Origin: Minisyncoccota bacterium
GTDB taxonomy: Bacteria; Patescibacteriota; Minisyncoccia; Phycocordibacterales; UBA9973
Length of the DNA stretch: 25,303 nucleotides
Direction: 5' to 3'
NCBI GenBank assembly: GCA_018060905.1
Contig: JAGOVD010000005.1
Span: forward strand, 1-25,303
Notes under the pieces: generated by a model
Told to the model about the DNA's origin: nothing
Database searches by the model: none
The model's input: the letters and a program-made list of their open reading frames with translations, nothing else
Translations under genes and position numbers: made by a program
In this document: positions 15,375 through 21,526 of the stretch, one piece after another
Numbering within the stretch: position 1 is the stretch's first letter
Layout of the letters: each line of letters opens with the position of its first letter

Positions 15375-15694
15375 GGGGTGAGGATTTCTATCCTCACCAC
15401 TTTTATCAAACTTTTAATATCACATTGAAAGTTTGTAGAAGTTTCTTGTGATGATCTGCACACTGCAGCTCGGTATAGTTAACTTTTGACTGGCAGGCTC
15501 TAGTTTGGGGCGAAGGTTTTTATCTTCGCCATTTTATCAAGTTCTTAAAGAAATTTGAGAATTTGTAGAATACTGAGTTGCAGTGTGACGTCATCCGTGT
15601 TGCTGTCCACTACAGTATAGGCACGGGGCAGGGATATATATCCCTGCCAATTTAAAAATTCTTTTAACTAAATATATTGAAATCTGTTTGAGAT
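15375..15694 (+). repeat. Array 2: three further units plus a fused remnant after the helicase gene
   Basis: Units start at 15375 (type A variant), 15507 (type A variant) and 15625 (type B). Hairpin 1 arms are GGTGAGGAT/ATCCTCACC, GGCGAAGG/TCTTCGCC (one G-U pair) and GGCAGGGATA/TATCCCTGCC. Hairpin 2 of the first two has 12-bp arms with loops ATCAC and GAAA. Their tails read TTTGTAGAA instead of TTTGAGAT, like the unit at 12243. At 15671-15694 a type B tail (AATATAT) runs directly into the last part of a type A unit (CTGTTTGAGAT), as if a segment had been deleted. A last spacer-like stretch precedes the terminator at 15749. Confidence 0.85.
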
Positions 15695-15748
15695 AAGGTG
15701 GCGTTATGTCGGGTGTCGCAATGTGTCGCAGTGTTAGTCGATCTTCGG

Positions 15749-15775
15749 AACAGCCATTTATTTGGCTGTTTTTTT
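15749..15775 (+). terminator. Terminator of the helicase/array 2 transcript
   Basis: Stem AACAGCCA, loop TTTATT, TGGCTGTT, then a T-run that merges with the next -35 box. Confidence 0.88.
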
Positions 15776-15801
15776 GACAAAGATATTTCGGATGCTAGTG
15801 T
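15774..15801 (+). promoter_or_regulatory. Promoter of the 72-residue gene
   Basis: TTGACA at 15774-15779, 16-nt spacer ending TGC, TAGTGT at 15796-15801. It overlaps the terminator T-run. Confidence 0.65.
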
Positions 15802-15818
15802 GTAGGAAAAGTACAATT

Positions 15819-16037
15819 ATGGCTAAAAAGATAAAATCTTGGGTAGAGCCTGAAGCTCGGTATGACCCAAAAACAAAGCGGTCGACATTTGCTCACCCCG
15901 TTCGTCCGCCGGCACTAACTCCAGATGTCGGCGCACCATCTGCATATGGTATGGGTCTCGCTGATAAAAAAGGAATTACTGGAGCAGCGCACATCCTCTA
16001 CAGCAATTATTACGACCAAATCAAAAAGGATCACTAA
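15819..16037 (+). CDS. Unknown small basic protein, 72 aa
   Basis: Not recognised. The protein is basic at its start (MAKKIKSWVEPEARYDPKTK), then rich in Pro, Ala and Gly (HPVRPPALTPDVGAPSAYGMG), and ends with a short helical part (AHILYSNYYDQIKKDH). No membrane segment or cysteine. I start at ATG 15819, 18 nt after the -10 box; a longer in-frame start would lie in the terminator. It is a single-gene unit inside the island. Confidence 0.55.
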   Translation: MAKKIKSWVEPEARYDPKTKRSTFAHPVRPPALTPDVGAPSAYGMGLADKKGITGAAHILYSNYYDQIKKDH

Positions 16038-16043
16038 TATTTT

Positions 16044-16065
16044 GCCCCGCCACGGGGCTTTTTTT
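16044..16065 (+). terminator. Intrinsic terminator after the 72-residue gene
   Basis: Stem GCCCCG, loop CCA, CGGGGC, then seven T merging with the next -35 box. Confidence 0.88.
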
Positions 16066-16091
16066 GACAAAAAGTGCTGTGGTGCTAGTAT
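16064..16091 (+). promoter_or_regulatory. Promoter of the 146-residue gene
   Basis: TTGACA at 16064-16069, 16-nt spacer ending TGC, TAGTAT at 16086-16091. Very similar to the promoter at 15774-15801, including the downstream GCAGGAAAA/GTAGGAAAA. Confidence 0.75.
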
Positions 16092-16107
16092 GCAGGAAAA
16101 ATAATAT

Positions 16108-16548
16108 ATGGAAAATAAGCGGAGTGTCTACAAGAAGCACGGAGCCACTTCTTTGGATGAAATAAAAAGGAGGCGTCTCACAAATATTTATTTTGCAAAG
16201 AGGCGGGTGCTGGTTGAATCTATAATAGATCTATGCCTCAGCGCTTCATTGCAAGAATTAAAAATAGTACTGGATCGGTTAGGGTCACGCGCCGGCGAAC
16301 TGGGCAATATTTTGTCTAACGAGAGGCCAGATCGGTTCAGGACTGGTCTTCGCGTCGGAGAAAGTTATGTTCTTTTTCGGGATGGATTACGGATTACTAA
16401 AATTGACTGGCATGAGTTTACGACTGAATCCTTAGATATTTCCCCGGTGTCTGAGCAAGACGTTGCAGAAGGAGGAGTGTTTAAAAGTCTCCTGCAGGTA
16501 TATGGACTGGAATATGTCGACGTATCTGCTGTTTCTATAGCAGAATGA
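16108..16548 (+). CDS. Unknown protein, 146 aa
   Basis: Not recognised. The N-terminal half is basic and probably helical (DEIKRRRLTNIYFAKRRVLVESIIDLCLSAS); the C-terminal half alternates strands and acidic turns (VGESYVLFRDGLRITKIDWHEF). No membrane segment, no clear DNA-binding signature. The start follows AATAAT with ATATG and no Shine-Dalgarno sequence, 17 nt after the -10 box. The near-identical promoter context of the preceding gene suggests the two cassettes may share an origin, though their proteins are not similar. Confidence 0.6.
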   Translation: MENKRSVYKKHGATSLDEIKRRRLTNIYFAKRRVLVESIIDLCLSASLQELKIVLDRLGSRAGELGNILSNERPDRFRTGLRVGESYVLFRDGLRITKIDWHEFTTESLDISPVSEQDVAEGGVFKSLLQVYGLEYVDVSAVSIAE

Positions 16549-16558
16549 ATCCTTAAAG

Positions 16559-16580
16559 CCCTCCATGAAGGAGGGTTTTT
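16559..16580 (+). terminator. Intrinsic terminator after the 146-residue gene
   Basis: Stem CCCTCC, loop ATGAA, GGAGGG, then TTTTT. Confidence 0.82.
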
Positions 16581-16586
16581 ATTTGG

Positions 16587-16592
16587 TATACT
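16587..16592 (+). promoter_or_regulatory. Extended -10 box of dgkA (probably leaderless)
   Basis: TGG then TATACT. The predicted transcript start falls on 16599, the A of the ATG. No -35 match. Confidence 0.5.
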
Positions 16593-16598
16593 TCCGAT

Positions 16599-16991
16599 AT
16601 GCCAAAACTATCCCAAAAGAAGCGGTTTTCAATCATCGCCCGGGCACGAAGTGTGAAGCATGCGCTTCGGGGGATTGGGATCATCTTTAAGACTCAGCAC
16701 AATGCGTGGGTGCACGGGGTGATTGCTCTCATCGTTATCGGACTTGGCTTTTGGCTTCAGATTAGCGAAGGGGAATGGGCGGTGATCCTCCTGTCTATCA
16801 CGAGTGTTCTTGCGGCTGAGGCCTTCAACACGGCGATGGAGATCGACATTGACCTCACGAGCCCAACGTACCATCCCTATGCCCGTGACACCAAAGATGT
16901 GGCCTCTGGTGCAGTGCTGATCACCGCCCTCGGGGCAGCGATTGTCGGTATTGTCGTCTTTGTACCAAAGCTTTGGACACTTTTTCATTAG
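16599..16991 (+). CDS. dgkA: Diacylglycerol kinase / undecaprenol kinase family membrane protein
   Basis: These small trimeric kinases phosphorylate diacylglycerol or undecaprenol with ATP in the inner membrane, feeding the lipid carrier of cell-wall synthesis. The 130 residues fit the family. The signature E-A-F-N-T-A-M-E (Glu74, Asn77, Glu81) is followed by the YHPYARDTKDVASGAVL motif (91-107), which holds the usual K-D-x-A/S-x-G-A. Three membrane helices are visible at about 36-54, 59-79 and 103-123. Which lipid is used cannot be told; in Gram-positive-like lineages undecaprenol is common. The transcript probably starts at the ATG, and the GIY-YIG gene follows after 15 nt. Confidence 0.9.
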   Translation: MPKLSQKKRFSIIARARSVKHALRGIGIIFKTQHNAWVHGVIALIVIGLGFWLQISEGEWAVILLSITSVLAAEAFNTAMEIDIDLTSPTYHPYARDTKDVASGAVLITALGAAIVGIVVFVPKLWTLFH

Positions 16992-17006
16992 GGAAAGGGG
17001 AGAAAT

Positions 17007-17279
17007 ATGTTCTATGTATATTGCTTACAAAGTGAACAGAAACCTCATGAGTTATATTTTGGTTGCACCAATGATCTGAAGCGTCGATTAGATGAACATA
17101 ATACCGGTTTAAACAAATCAACTAAGCGGTATATGCCATGGAAAGTAATTTATTACGAGGCATGTCTGTCAGAGATAGACGCATATCGTAGAGAAAAATA
17201 TCTAAAAACAAGCACGGGGAGGAGGATGTTTACCCGTAGAATTAAGGATTATTTGGATAAAAGCTTGACCCGGAAGTGA
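17007..17279 (+). CDS. GIY-YIG nuclease domain protein (UPF0213-like)
   Basis: The 90 residues form one GIY-YIG domain: YVYCL (3-7) and LYFGCTNDLKRRLDEHNTG (16-34) give the two conserved strands, the Arg pair and the H-N. YYEACLSEIDAYRREKYLK (49-67) gives the catalytic-glutamate region. 'GIY' is replaced by VYC and 'YIG' by YFG, as in many small members. A clear Shine-Dalgarno sequence (AAAGGGGAG) precedes the ATG, unlike most genes here. The stop codon lies inside the first arm of a large inverted repeat, which may mean the gene and repeat travel together. Biological role of these single-domain proteins is poorly known. Confidence 0.88.
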   Translation: MFYVYCLQSEQKPHELYFGCTNDLKRRLDEHNTGLNKSTKRYMPWKVIYYEACLSEIDAYRREKYLKTSTGRRMFTRRIKDYLDKSLTRK

Positions 17280-17342
17280 GCCTTGGCATAGTACTTCGTA
17301 CAAACGCGGCGGAGCCGCAATGCCAAGATCTACTTCCGGGTT
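17267..17342 (+). repeat. Three-way-junction inverted repeat overlapping the GIY-YIG gene end
   Basis: Outer arms ACCCGGAAGT (17268-17277) and ACTTCCGGGT (17332-17341) pair over 10 bp. After an internal loop, CTTGGCAT (17282-17289) pairs with ATGCCAAG (17320-17327). Inside are two small hairpins: GTAC-TTC-GTAC (17291-17301) and GCGGC-GGA-GCCGC (17306-17318). There is no T-run after it, so it is not a standard terminator. TTGAC occurs next to both outer arms, and on the right it is the -35 box of rpsS. Confidence 0.8.
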
Positions 17343-17371
17343 GACTTCTGCCATCGATTTGCTACTATACT
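17341..17371 (+). promoter_or_regulatory. Promoter of rpsS and following genes
   Basis: TTGACT at 17341-17346. A 16-nt spacer ending TGC leads to TACTAT at 17363-17368, overlapping TATACT at 17366-17371. It marks the right edge of the island. Confidence 0.65.
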
Positions 17372-17404
17372 CGGAGCTCAAAACCGGGCTTCTTTTTTTC
17401 TACT

Positions 17405-17752
17405 ATGACACGATCACTCGCAAAAGGTCCGTATATCGAACCCAAATTACTCAAAAAAATCGAAGGGAAATCTCCGTCAACAACGGGGACTATCAAGACA
17501 TGGGCACGTGCGAGTCAGATTGCGCCAGAAATGGTCGGATTTACCTTTGGCGTTCACAACGGCAAGGCACATATCGATGTGCTCGTCACCGAAGATATGG
17601 TCGGTCACCGATTGGGAGAGTTTTCATTGACTCGCAAATTTACTCGCCACGGCGGTAAGATGCAGAAGGATATTGACCTCAAGAAAAAGGAAGCTGAAAT
17701 CAGTGCCGCAAAATCTGCAAAGGCAACGACCACTGATGCCAAGAAGAAATAG
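17405..17752 (+). CDS. rpsS: 30S ribosomal protein S19 (uS19)
   Basis: S19 lies in the 30S head and contacts S13 and the A-site region. The first 80 residues match the family: MTRSLAKGPYIE, then TWARASQIAPEMVGFTFGVHNGK and the HRLGEFSLTRKF segment. A Lys/Ala/Glu-rich C-terminal tail of about 25 residues is added to the usual 90 or so. It heads the second half of the S10 operon, with its own promoter because of the upstream island. Confidence 0.96.
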   Translation: MTRSLAKGPYIEPKLLKKIEGKSPSTTGTIKTWARASQIAPEMVGFTFGVHNGKAHIDVLVTEDMVGHRLGEFSLTRKFTRHGGKMQKDIDLKKKEAEISAAKSAKATTTDAKKK

Positions 17753-17781
17753 TTCAGCAAGCTCACTATACATAAACCATT

Positions 17782-18141
17782 ATGAAAGCAACACTTACAA
17801 ATTATCGTCAATCTCCCCGCAAGGTTCGCCTCGTGGCAAATGCGGTGAAAGGCAAGTCACTTGCTGATGCTGATGTAACGCTCGCGTATATGGTCAAGCG
17901 CGGTGCACTCCCTATGCAAAAGCTCATCAAGAGCGCTGCAGCAAACGCTGTTTCTGCAGGTGCAGACGCGACAACCCTCATGGTCAAGAACATTGAGGTG
18001 AACAAAGGTATCGTCCTCAAACGCTCTATGCCACGTGCGATGGGTGTTGCAAAGCCTATTAATAAGAGAAACTCTCATGTGACCGTTACACTTGCGCAAA
18101 TCGTCCCAAAAGCGAGTAAACGTAAGGTTAATAAAAAATAA
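17782..18141 (+). CDS. rplV: 50S ribosomal protein L22 (uL22)
   Basis: L22 contributes a long beta-hairpin to the exit tunnel. The 119 residues have the start YRQSPRKVRLVANAVKGKS, the helix MQKLIKSAAANAVSAGAD and the tunnel hairpin GIVLKRSMPRAMGVAKPINKRNSHVTV, all characteristic. Start context CCATTATG without a Shine-Dalgarno sequence; rpsC follows after 3 nt. Confidence 0.96.
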   Translation: MKATLTNYRQSPRKVRLVANAVKGKSLADADVTLAYMVKRGALPMQKLIKSAAANAVSAGADATTLMVKNIEVNKGIVLKRSMPRAMGVAKPINKRNSHVTVTLAQIVPKASKRKVNKK

Positions 18142-18144
18142 TAT

Positions 18145-18813
18145 ATGTCAAAAGTAGTCCACCCATACGCCCATAGACTTGTTATCCTCCGTGATTGGAA
18201 ATCACGCTGGTTTGCAACTGACAAAAAGTATGTCAACAACCTCCATGTTGATGTTGTTATCCGTGAATACCTCGACAAACGACTTCGTGGGTCATACCTC
18301 TCAAGTGTTGAAATTGAACGTGGCCAAAAGGCACTCCGCATCATTTTGCGCACGTCACGTCCTGGTATGATCATTGGCCGAAGTGGTGAAGGCGCAGTGA
18401 AGCTCAAGGCGGATCTCGTCAAAGAACTCAAACGAGCAAAGCTTGATGTTACCGATGATATCAAACTTGAAATCGCCGAAGTCCCAAGTCCTGATGCAGA
18501 TGCAAAGATCGTTTCATACATGATTGCCGAAGGTCTCGAGAAGCGTCTCCCGTACCGTCGCGTCATGAAGCAACTCATCGAAAAGGTGATGGCTGTTCGC
18601 GGTGTCCAAGGGGTCAAATTCTATCTCGGTGGACGACTCGGTGGGGCGGAGATCTCACGAAGCGAAGTGTTGAAGCGTGGATCAATCCCACTTCAGACAT
18701 TCCGTGCTGATATCGACTTTGCACGAGAACGTGCAAACCTCGCCTACGGTGTGATCGGTATCAAGGTATGGATCTACAAGGGCCAAGTGTTTGATAAGGA
18801 AGAGAAAAAATAA
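18145..18813 (+). CDS. rpsC: 30S ribosomal protein S3 (uS3)
   Basis: S3 forms part of the mRNA entry channel. The 222 residues contain the KH-type RNA-binding core RPGMIIGRSGEGAVKLKADL (about 72-91) and the C-terminal domain with GVQGVKFYLGGRLGGAEISRSE and the closing YGVIGIKVWIYKGQVF. Start context AATAATATATG. The rplP start is one base after the stop. Confidence 0.97.
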   Translation: MSKVVHPYAHRLVILRDWKSRWFATDKKYVNNLHVDVVIREYLDKRLRGSYLSSVEIERGQKALRIILRTSRPGMIIGRSGEGAVKLKADLVKELKRAKLDVTDDIKLEIAEVPSPDADAKIVSYMIAEGLEKRLPYRRVMKQLIEKVMAVRGVQGVKFYLGGRLGGAEISRSEVLKRGSIPLQTFRADIDFARERANLAYGVIGIKVWIYKGQVFDKEEKK

Positions 18814-18814
18814 C

Positions 18815-19231
18815 ATGTTATTCCCGAAAAAAGTAAAATTTAGAAAATGGCAAAAGAAACGAACCAAAATGGAGGGTCGTGTAGAGACACGCGGAACGAC
18901 TGTTTCTTTTGGATCATACGGTTTGAAGACTGAGAGTATGGGGCGCATCACCTCAAACCAGATCGAGGCAGCTCGCAAGGCAGCATCTCGCCACCTCACC
19001 AAAGTTGGCCGCATGTGGATTCGAGTCTTTCCAGACCGACCAATCACCTCAAAGCCAGCCGAAGTACCCATGGGTGGAGGCAAGGGGGATCTCGACGGGT
19101 ACTGCATGGAAGTGCTCCCTGGTCGCATCATCTTTGAAGTAGACGGCGTTCCAGAAGCGACCGCAAAAGAAGCGCTTCGCAAGGCGGGGACAAAACTCCC
19201 ACTCAAGACACGTGTCGTTGAGCGCATCTAG
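18815..19231 (+). CDS. rplP: 50S ribosomal protein L16 (uL16)
   Basis: L16 organises the A-site side of the 50S subunit. The 138 residues start MLFPKKVKFRKWQKKR, matching the family's M-L-x-P-K start, and contain GRMWIRVFPDRPITSKPAEVPMGGGKGDLDGY, the most conserved loop. I use ATG 18815 rather than the in-frame TTG inside rpsC at 18791. The expected rpmC does not follow; the 48-nt gap before rpsQ has no frame for it. Confidence 0.96.
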   Translation: MLFPKKVKFRKWQKKRTKMEGRVETRGTTVSFGSYGLKTESMGRITSNQIEAARKAASRHLTKVGRMWIRVFPDRPITSKPAEVPMGGGKGDLDGYCMEVLPGRIIFEVDGVPEATAKEALRKAGTKLPLKTRVVERI

Positions 19232-19279
19232 TCCCGAGCTCGACAGAACTCAAAAAATAAGTAATATACGTATCTCAGC

Positions 19280-19531
19280 ATGACTACCGAAACAACCAAC
19301 AACAAAATACTGACCGGGACCGTTGTCTCAGACAAAATGGATAAAACCGTGGTTGTTTCAGTAACCCGCTTCGTCAAGCACCCAAAGTACCAGAAGTTCT
19401 TGAAAATAACCAAGAAGTTCAAGGCACACGATGAGAACAATGAATCAAAGGTCGGCGACACAGTAAGTTTGCGTCAGACACGCCCTCTTTCAAAGGATAA
19501 GCGTTTTGAAGTAATTAAGGAGTCAAAATAA
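19280..19531 (+). CDS. rpsQ: 30S ribosomal protein S17 (uS17)
   Basis: S17 is a primary binder of 16S rRNA with an OB fold. The 83 residues show LTGTVVSDKMDKTVVVSVTRFVKHPKYQKF and VGDTVSLRQTRPLSKDKRFEVI, both typical. A short Thr/Asn-rich N-terminal tail is present. rplN follows after 4 nt. Confidence 0.95.
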   Translation: MTTETTNNKILTGTVVSDKMDKTVVVSVTRFVKHPKYQKFLKITKKFKAHDENNESKVGDTVSLRQTRPLSKDKRFEVIKESK

Positions 19532-19535
19532 TTAT

Positions 19536-19907
19536 ATGTTGCAAGATGGATCAATTGTAAAAATCACAGACAATGCCGGCGGAAAGGTCGGCAAGATCTT
19601 CAAGGTACTTGGCGGTTCAAAACGCCGCTACGCGGGTATTGGAGACGTCGTTGTCCTCTCAATCAAGGTTGCTGAACCTCGCAAGGCAGTCAAGAAAAAG
19701 GATGTCTGTTATGCAGTCGTCGTTCGTCAAAAGAATGCGTTTCGTCGTAAGGATGGTTCGTACATTCGATTTGATGACAACGCTGTCGTAATCATCGAAA
19801 AGGGTAAGAAGGAGCCAAAAGCTGGTCGTATCTTTGGCCCAATCCCGCGCGAGATCGGCGAGCTTGGATACCAAAAAATTGTGTCATTAGCACCAGAAGT
19901 CCTATAA
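19536..19907 (+). CDS. rplN: 50S ribosomal protein L14 (uL14)
   Basis: L14 sits at the subunit interface. The 123 residues match the family length. They begin MLQDGSIVKITDNAGGK and include GDVVVLSIKVAEPRK, VVVRQKNAFRRKDGSYIRFDDNAVV and the C-terminal GRIFGPIPREIGELGYQKIVSLAPEVL. Start context AATTATATG; rplX follows after 5 nt. Confidence 0.97.
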   Translation: MLQDGSIVKITDNAGGKVGKIFKVLGGSKRRYAGIGDVVVLSIKVAEPRKAVKKKDVCYAVVVRQKNAFRRKDGSYIRFDDNAVVIIEKGKKEPKAGRIFGPIPREIGELGYQKIVSLAPEVL

Positions 19908-19912
19908 TTTTT

Positions 19913-20209
19913 ATGAAAATCAAGAAAGGAGACAATGTTATAGTGATTGCCGGCAAGCACAAGGGTGCTAAAGGTACGGTTGCACAAGTAGTCGGTGAGC
20001 GAGTACTCGTTGACGGGGTGAACAAAGTGAAGTTCCACGTCAAAGCAAAGACAAAGACTGAAAAAGGTTCTATCGTTGAGCGAGAAGCTCCACTACACGC
20101 ATCAAATGTTATGTTCGTAGAAGGGGGAACCAAGACTCGTATCGGCAAGAAAAAGGTCGGCGACAAGATGGTTCGATTTGCCAAGAAGAGCGGCAACGAA
20201 ATAAAATAA
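19913..20209 (+). CDS. rplX: 50S ribosomal protein L24 (uL24)
   Basis: L24 is an assembly initiator of the 50S subunit near the tunnel exit. The 98 residues open with the KOW motif (KKGDNVIVIAGKHKGAKGTV, 4-23), followed by RVLVDGVNKVKFHVK and EAPLHASNVMFV, as in the family. rplE follows after 10 nt. Confidence 0.95.
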   Translation: MKIKKGDNVIVIAGKHKGAKGTVAQVVGERVLVDGVNKVKFHVKAKTKTEKGSIVEREAPLHASNVMFVEGGTKTRIGKKKVGDKMVRFAKKSGNEIK

Positions 20210-20219
20210 TTTACATACT

Positions 20220-20771
20220 ATGGAAATCACCAAACAAAAACAGGATAGTGCGTACAAGACCCTTGGGCAGTTTAACTACAAGGCAAAGCTTGCAGCTCCT
20301 CGACTCCTCAAGATCGTTGTGGCAAGTGGTACCGGTAGTGGAATGAAGAAAGACCGTGAGAAAAACAACACGATCATCGATCGCCTTTCAAAGATCACGG
20401 GCCAAAAGCCGACACTCCGCATCGCCAAGAAATCAGTCGCATCATTTAAGGTTCGAGAAGGGGACCCAATCGGTGTCTCCGTGACCCTCCGTGGTGCGCG
20501 CATGCAACACTTCCTCGACAAACTCATCAACGTTGCTATCCCACGTACCAAAGACTTCCGTGGTATTGAGCGCAAGACTGTCGACAACATCGGCAACATG
20601 ACGATTGGTATCAAGGAGCACTCTATCTTTCCAGAAACCTCTGACGAAGACCTCCGCGACGTGTTCGGCTTCGCCGTCACCCTCGTTTCAAGTGCAAAGA
20701 ACAAAGAAGAAGCGCTCGCATTCTTCGAACACCTCGGCATTCCGTTCAAGAAAGAAGACGCAAAGAAATAA
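20220..20771 (+). CDS. rplE: 50S ribosomal protein L5 (uL5)
   Basis: L5 binds 5S rRNA and contacts P-site tRNA. The 183 residues include ITGQKPTLRIAKKSVASFKVREGDPIGVSVTLRG and IPRTKDFRGIERKTVDNIGNMTIGIKEHSIFPE, both strongly characteristic. It ends this transcript: a terminator and an unrelated membrane-protein gene separate it from rpsN, which normally follows directly. Confidence 0.97.
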   Translation: MEITKQKQDSAYKTLGQFNYKAKLAAPRLLKIVVASGTGSGMKKDREKNNTIIDRLSKITGQKPTLRIAKKSVASFKVREGDPIGVSVTLRGARMQHFLDKLINVAIPRTKDFRGIERKTVDNIGNMTIGIKEHSIFPETSDEDLRDVFGFAVTLVSSAKNKEEALAFFEHLGIPFKKEDAKK

Positions 20772-20784
20772 TTTTTTACTCTAA

Positions 20785-20814
20785 AAATCTCCCCACAAAA
20801 CAGTGGGGAGATTT
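20785..20814 (+). terminator. Intrinsic terminator after rplE
   Basis: Arms AAATCTCCCCAC and GTGGGGAGATTT (12 bp) around AAAACA, followed by GATTTTT. Confidence 0.85.
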
Positions 20815-20840
20815 GATTTTTACTGAGAGAGGAGTAGAGT
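20813..20840 (+). promoter_or_regulatory. Promoter of the CPBP-like gene
   Basis: TTGATT at 20813-20818, overlapping the terminator, 16-nt spacer, TAGAGT at 20835-20840, the same -10 as at 7367. Confidence 0.6.
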
Positions 20841-20856
20841 AATAAAAAATCTGTTT

Positions 20857-21492
20857 ATGATTAGTAACTTAATAACTCGATCATTCGCATTCTTATTCTT
20901 CTTTACCGCTATTACCCCTGTTGTTATTGGTCATGCACATCCTTTCTCATCTGAAATACAAAATCCGATACTTCTTGGCACTACATTTATTTTTGTTGCA
21001 ACTATTATAGGTGTGTTGCTTGTGGGAGGTGTATGGAAATGGTCAGATATTGGATTCCGTCCCGAACGATTCTTCAAAGGAGTTTGGTGGTACCCACTTG
21101 TCTGGGGTGTAGCACTGTTACTCGCAGGTCCGTACGCTCGTTCCTTGGGTTTTACAAAACCCATTGATTTGAGTCAGGTTAGTACGTCCAAGCTGGTGCT
21201 TTGGTCCGGCATTTTTTGCCACATGCAAGATATCTTGTACTGGGGCTTCCTTGCAAACATCGCAACCCGCATGTTCGCCAAGAGCAAGGTCGTACCACCG
21301 CTACTCGTTATCACCTTGTTCATCGGAATGCACAGTCTTTTTCCGCGACCACTGCAGGTTATGGCATTTGTAGCGCCAGGCGCTGTCATCTTCACTTTGC
21401 TGTATCGGGAGTATAAGAATATGTATCTCATTACACTGACGCACATTATCCTTAGCCTCATCGCATTTAGTCTCGGTGTGTTTCATTACTAA
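20857..21492 (+). CDS. CPBP/CAAX-protease-like membrane protein, catalytic motif lost
   Basis: The 211 residues have about six membrane helices. The second half follows the CPBP (ABI) intramembrane protease layout. QDILYWGFL (124-132) aligns with motif 1, normally E-E-x-x-x-R-G-F-L; FIGMH (155-159) with motif 2, F-x-x-x-H; HIILS (196-200) with motif 3, normally H-x-x-x-[ND]. Both motif 1 glutamates are replaced (Gln, Asp), the arginine is tryptophan, and the motif 3 Asp/Asn is serine, so classical metal-dependent proteolysis is unlikely. It may be a pseudoprotease or a divergent enzyme. It has its own promoter and terminator and is inserted between rplE and rpsN. Confidence 0.65.
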   Translation: MISNLITRSFAFLFFFTAITPVVIGHAHPFSSEIQNPILLGTTFIFVATIIGVLLVGGVWKWSDIGFRPERFFKGVWWYPLVWGVALLLAGPYARSLGFTKPIDLSQVSTSKLVLWSGIFCHMQDILYWGFLANIATRMFAKSKVVPPLLVITLFIGMHSLFPRPLQVMAFVAPGAVIFTLLYREYKNMYLITLTHIILSLIAFSLGVFHY

Positions 21493-21499
21493 TGAGGAG

Positions 21500-21524
21500 T
21501 CCCTCGGCATGCCGGGGGATTTTT
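21500..21524 (+). terminator. Intrinsic terminator after the CPBP-like gene
   Basis: TCCCTCGGC and GCCGGGGGA pair (one G-U) across a CATG-centred loop, followed by TTTTT. Confidence 0.82.
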
Positions 21525-21526
21525 AA

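Noticed and set aside
11539..15694. Units as integron attC sites with tiny cassettes
   Set aside because: No integron integrase is visible, spacers hold no genes, and the hairpins lack the paired R/L core boxes of attC sites.
17267..17342. Three-way junction as a tRNA gene
   Set aside because: Stem lengths and loops do not match tRNA arms: there is no 7-nt anticodon loop, no TTC-containing T-loop and no CCA-adjacent acceptor stem.
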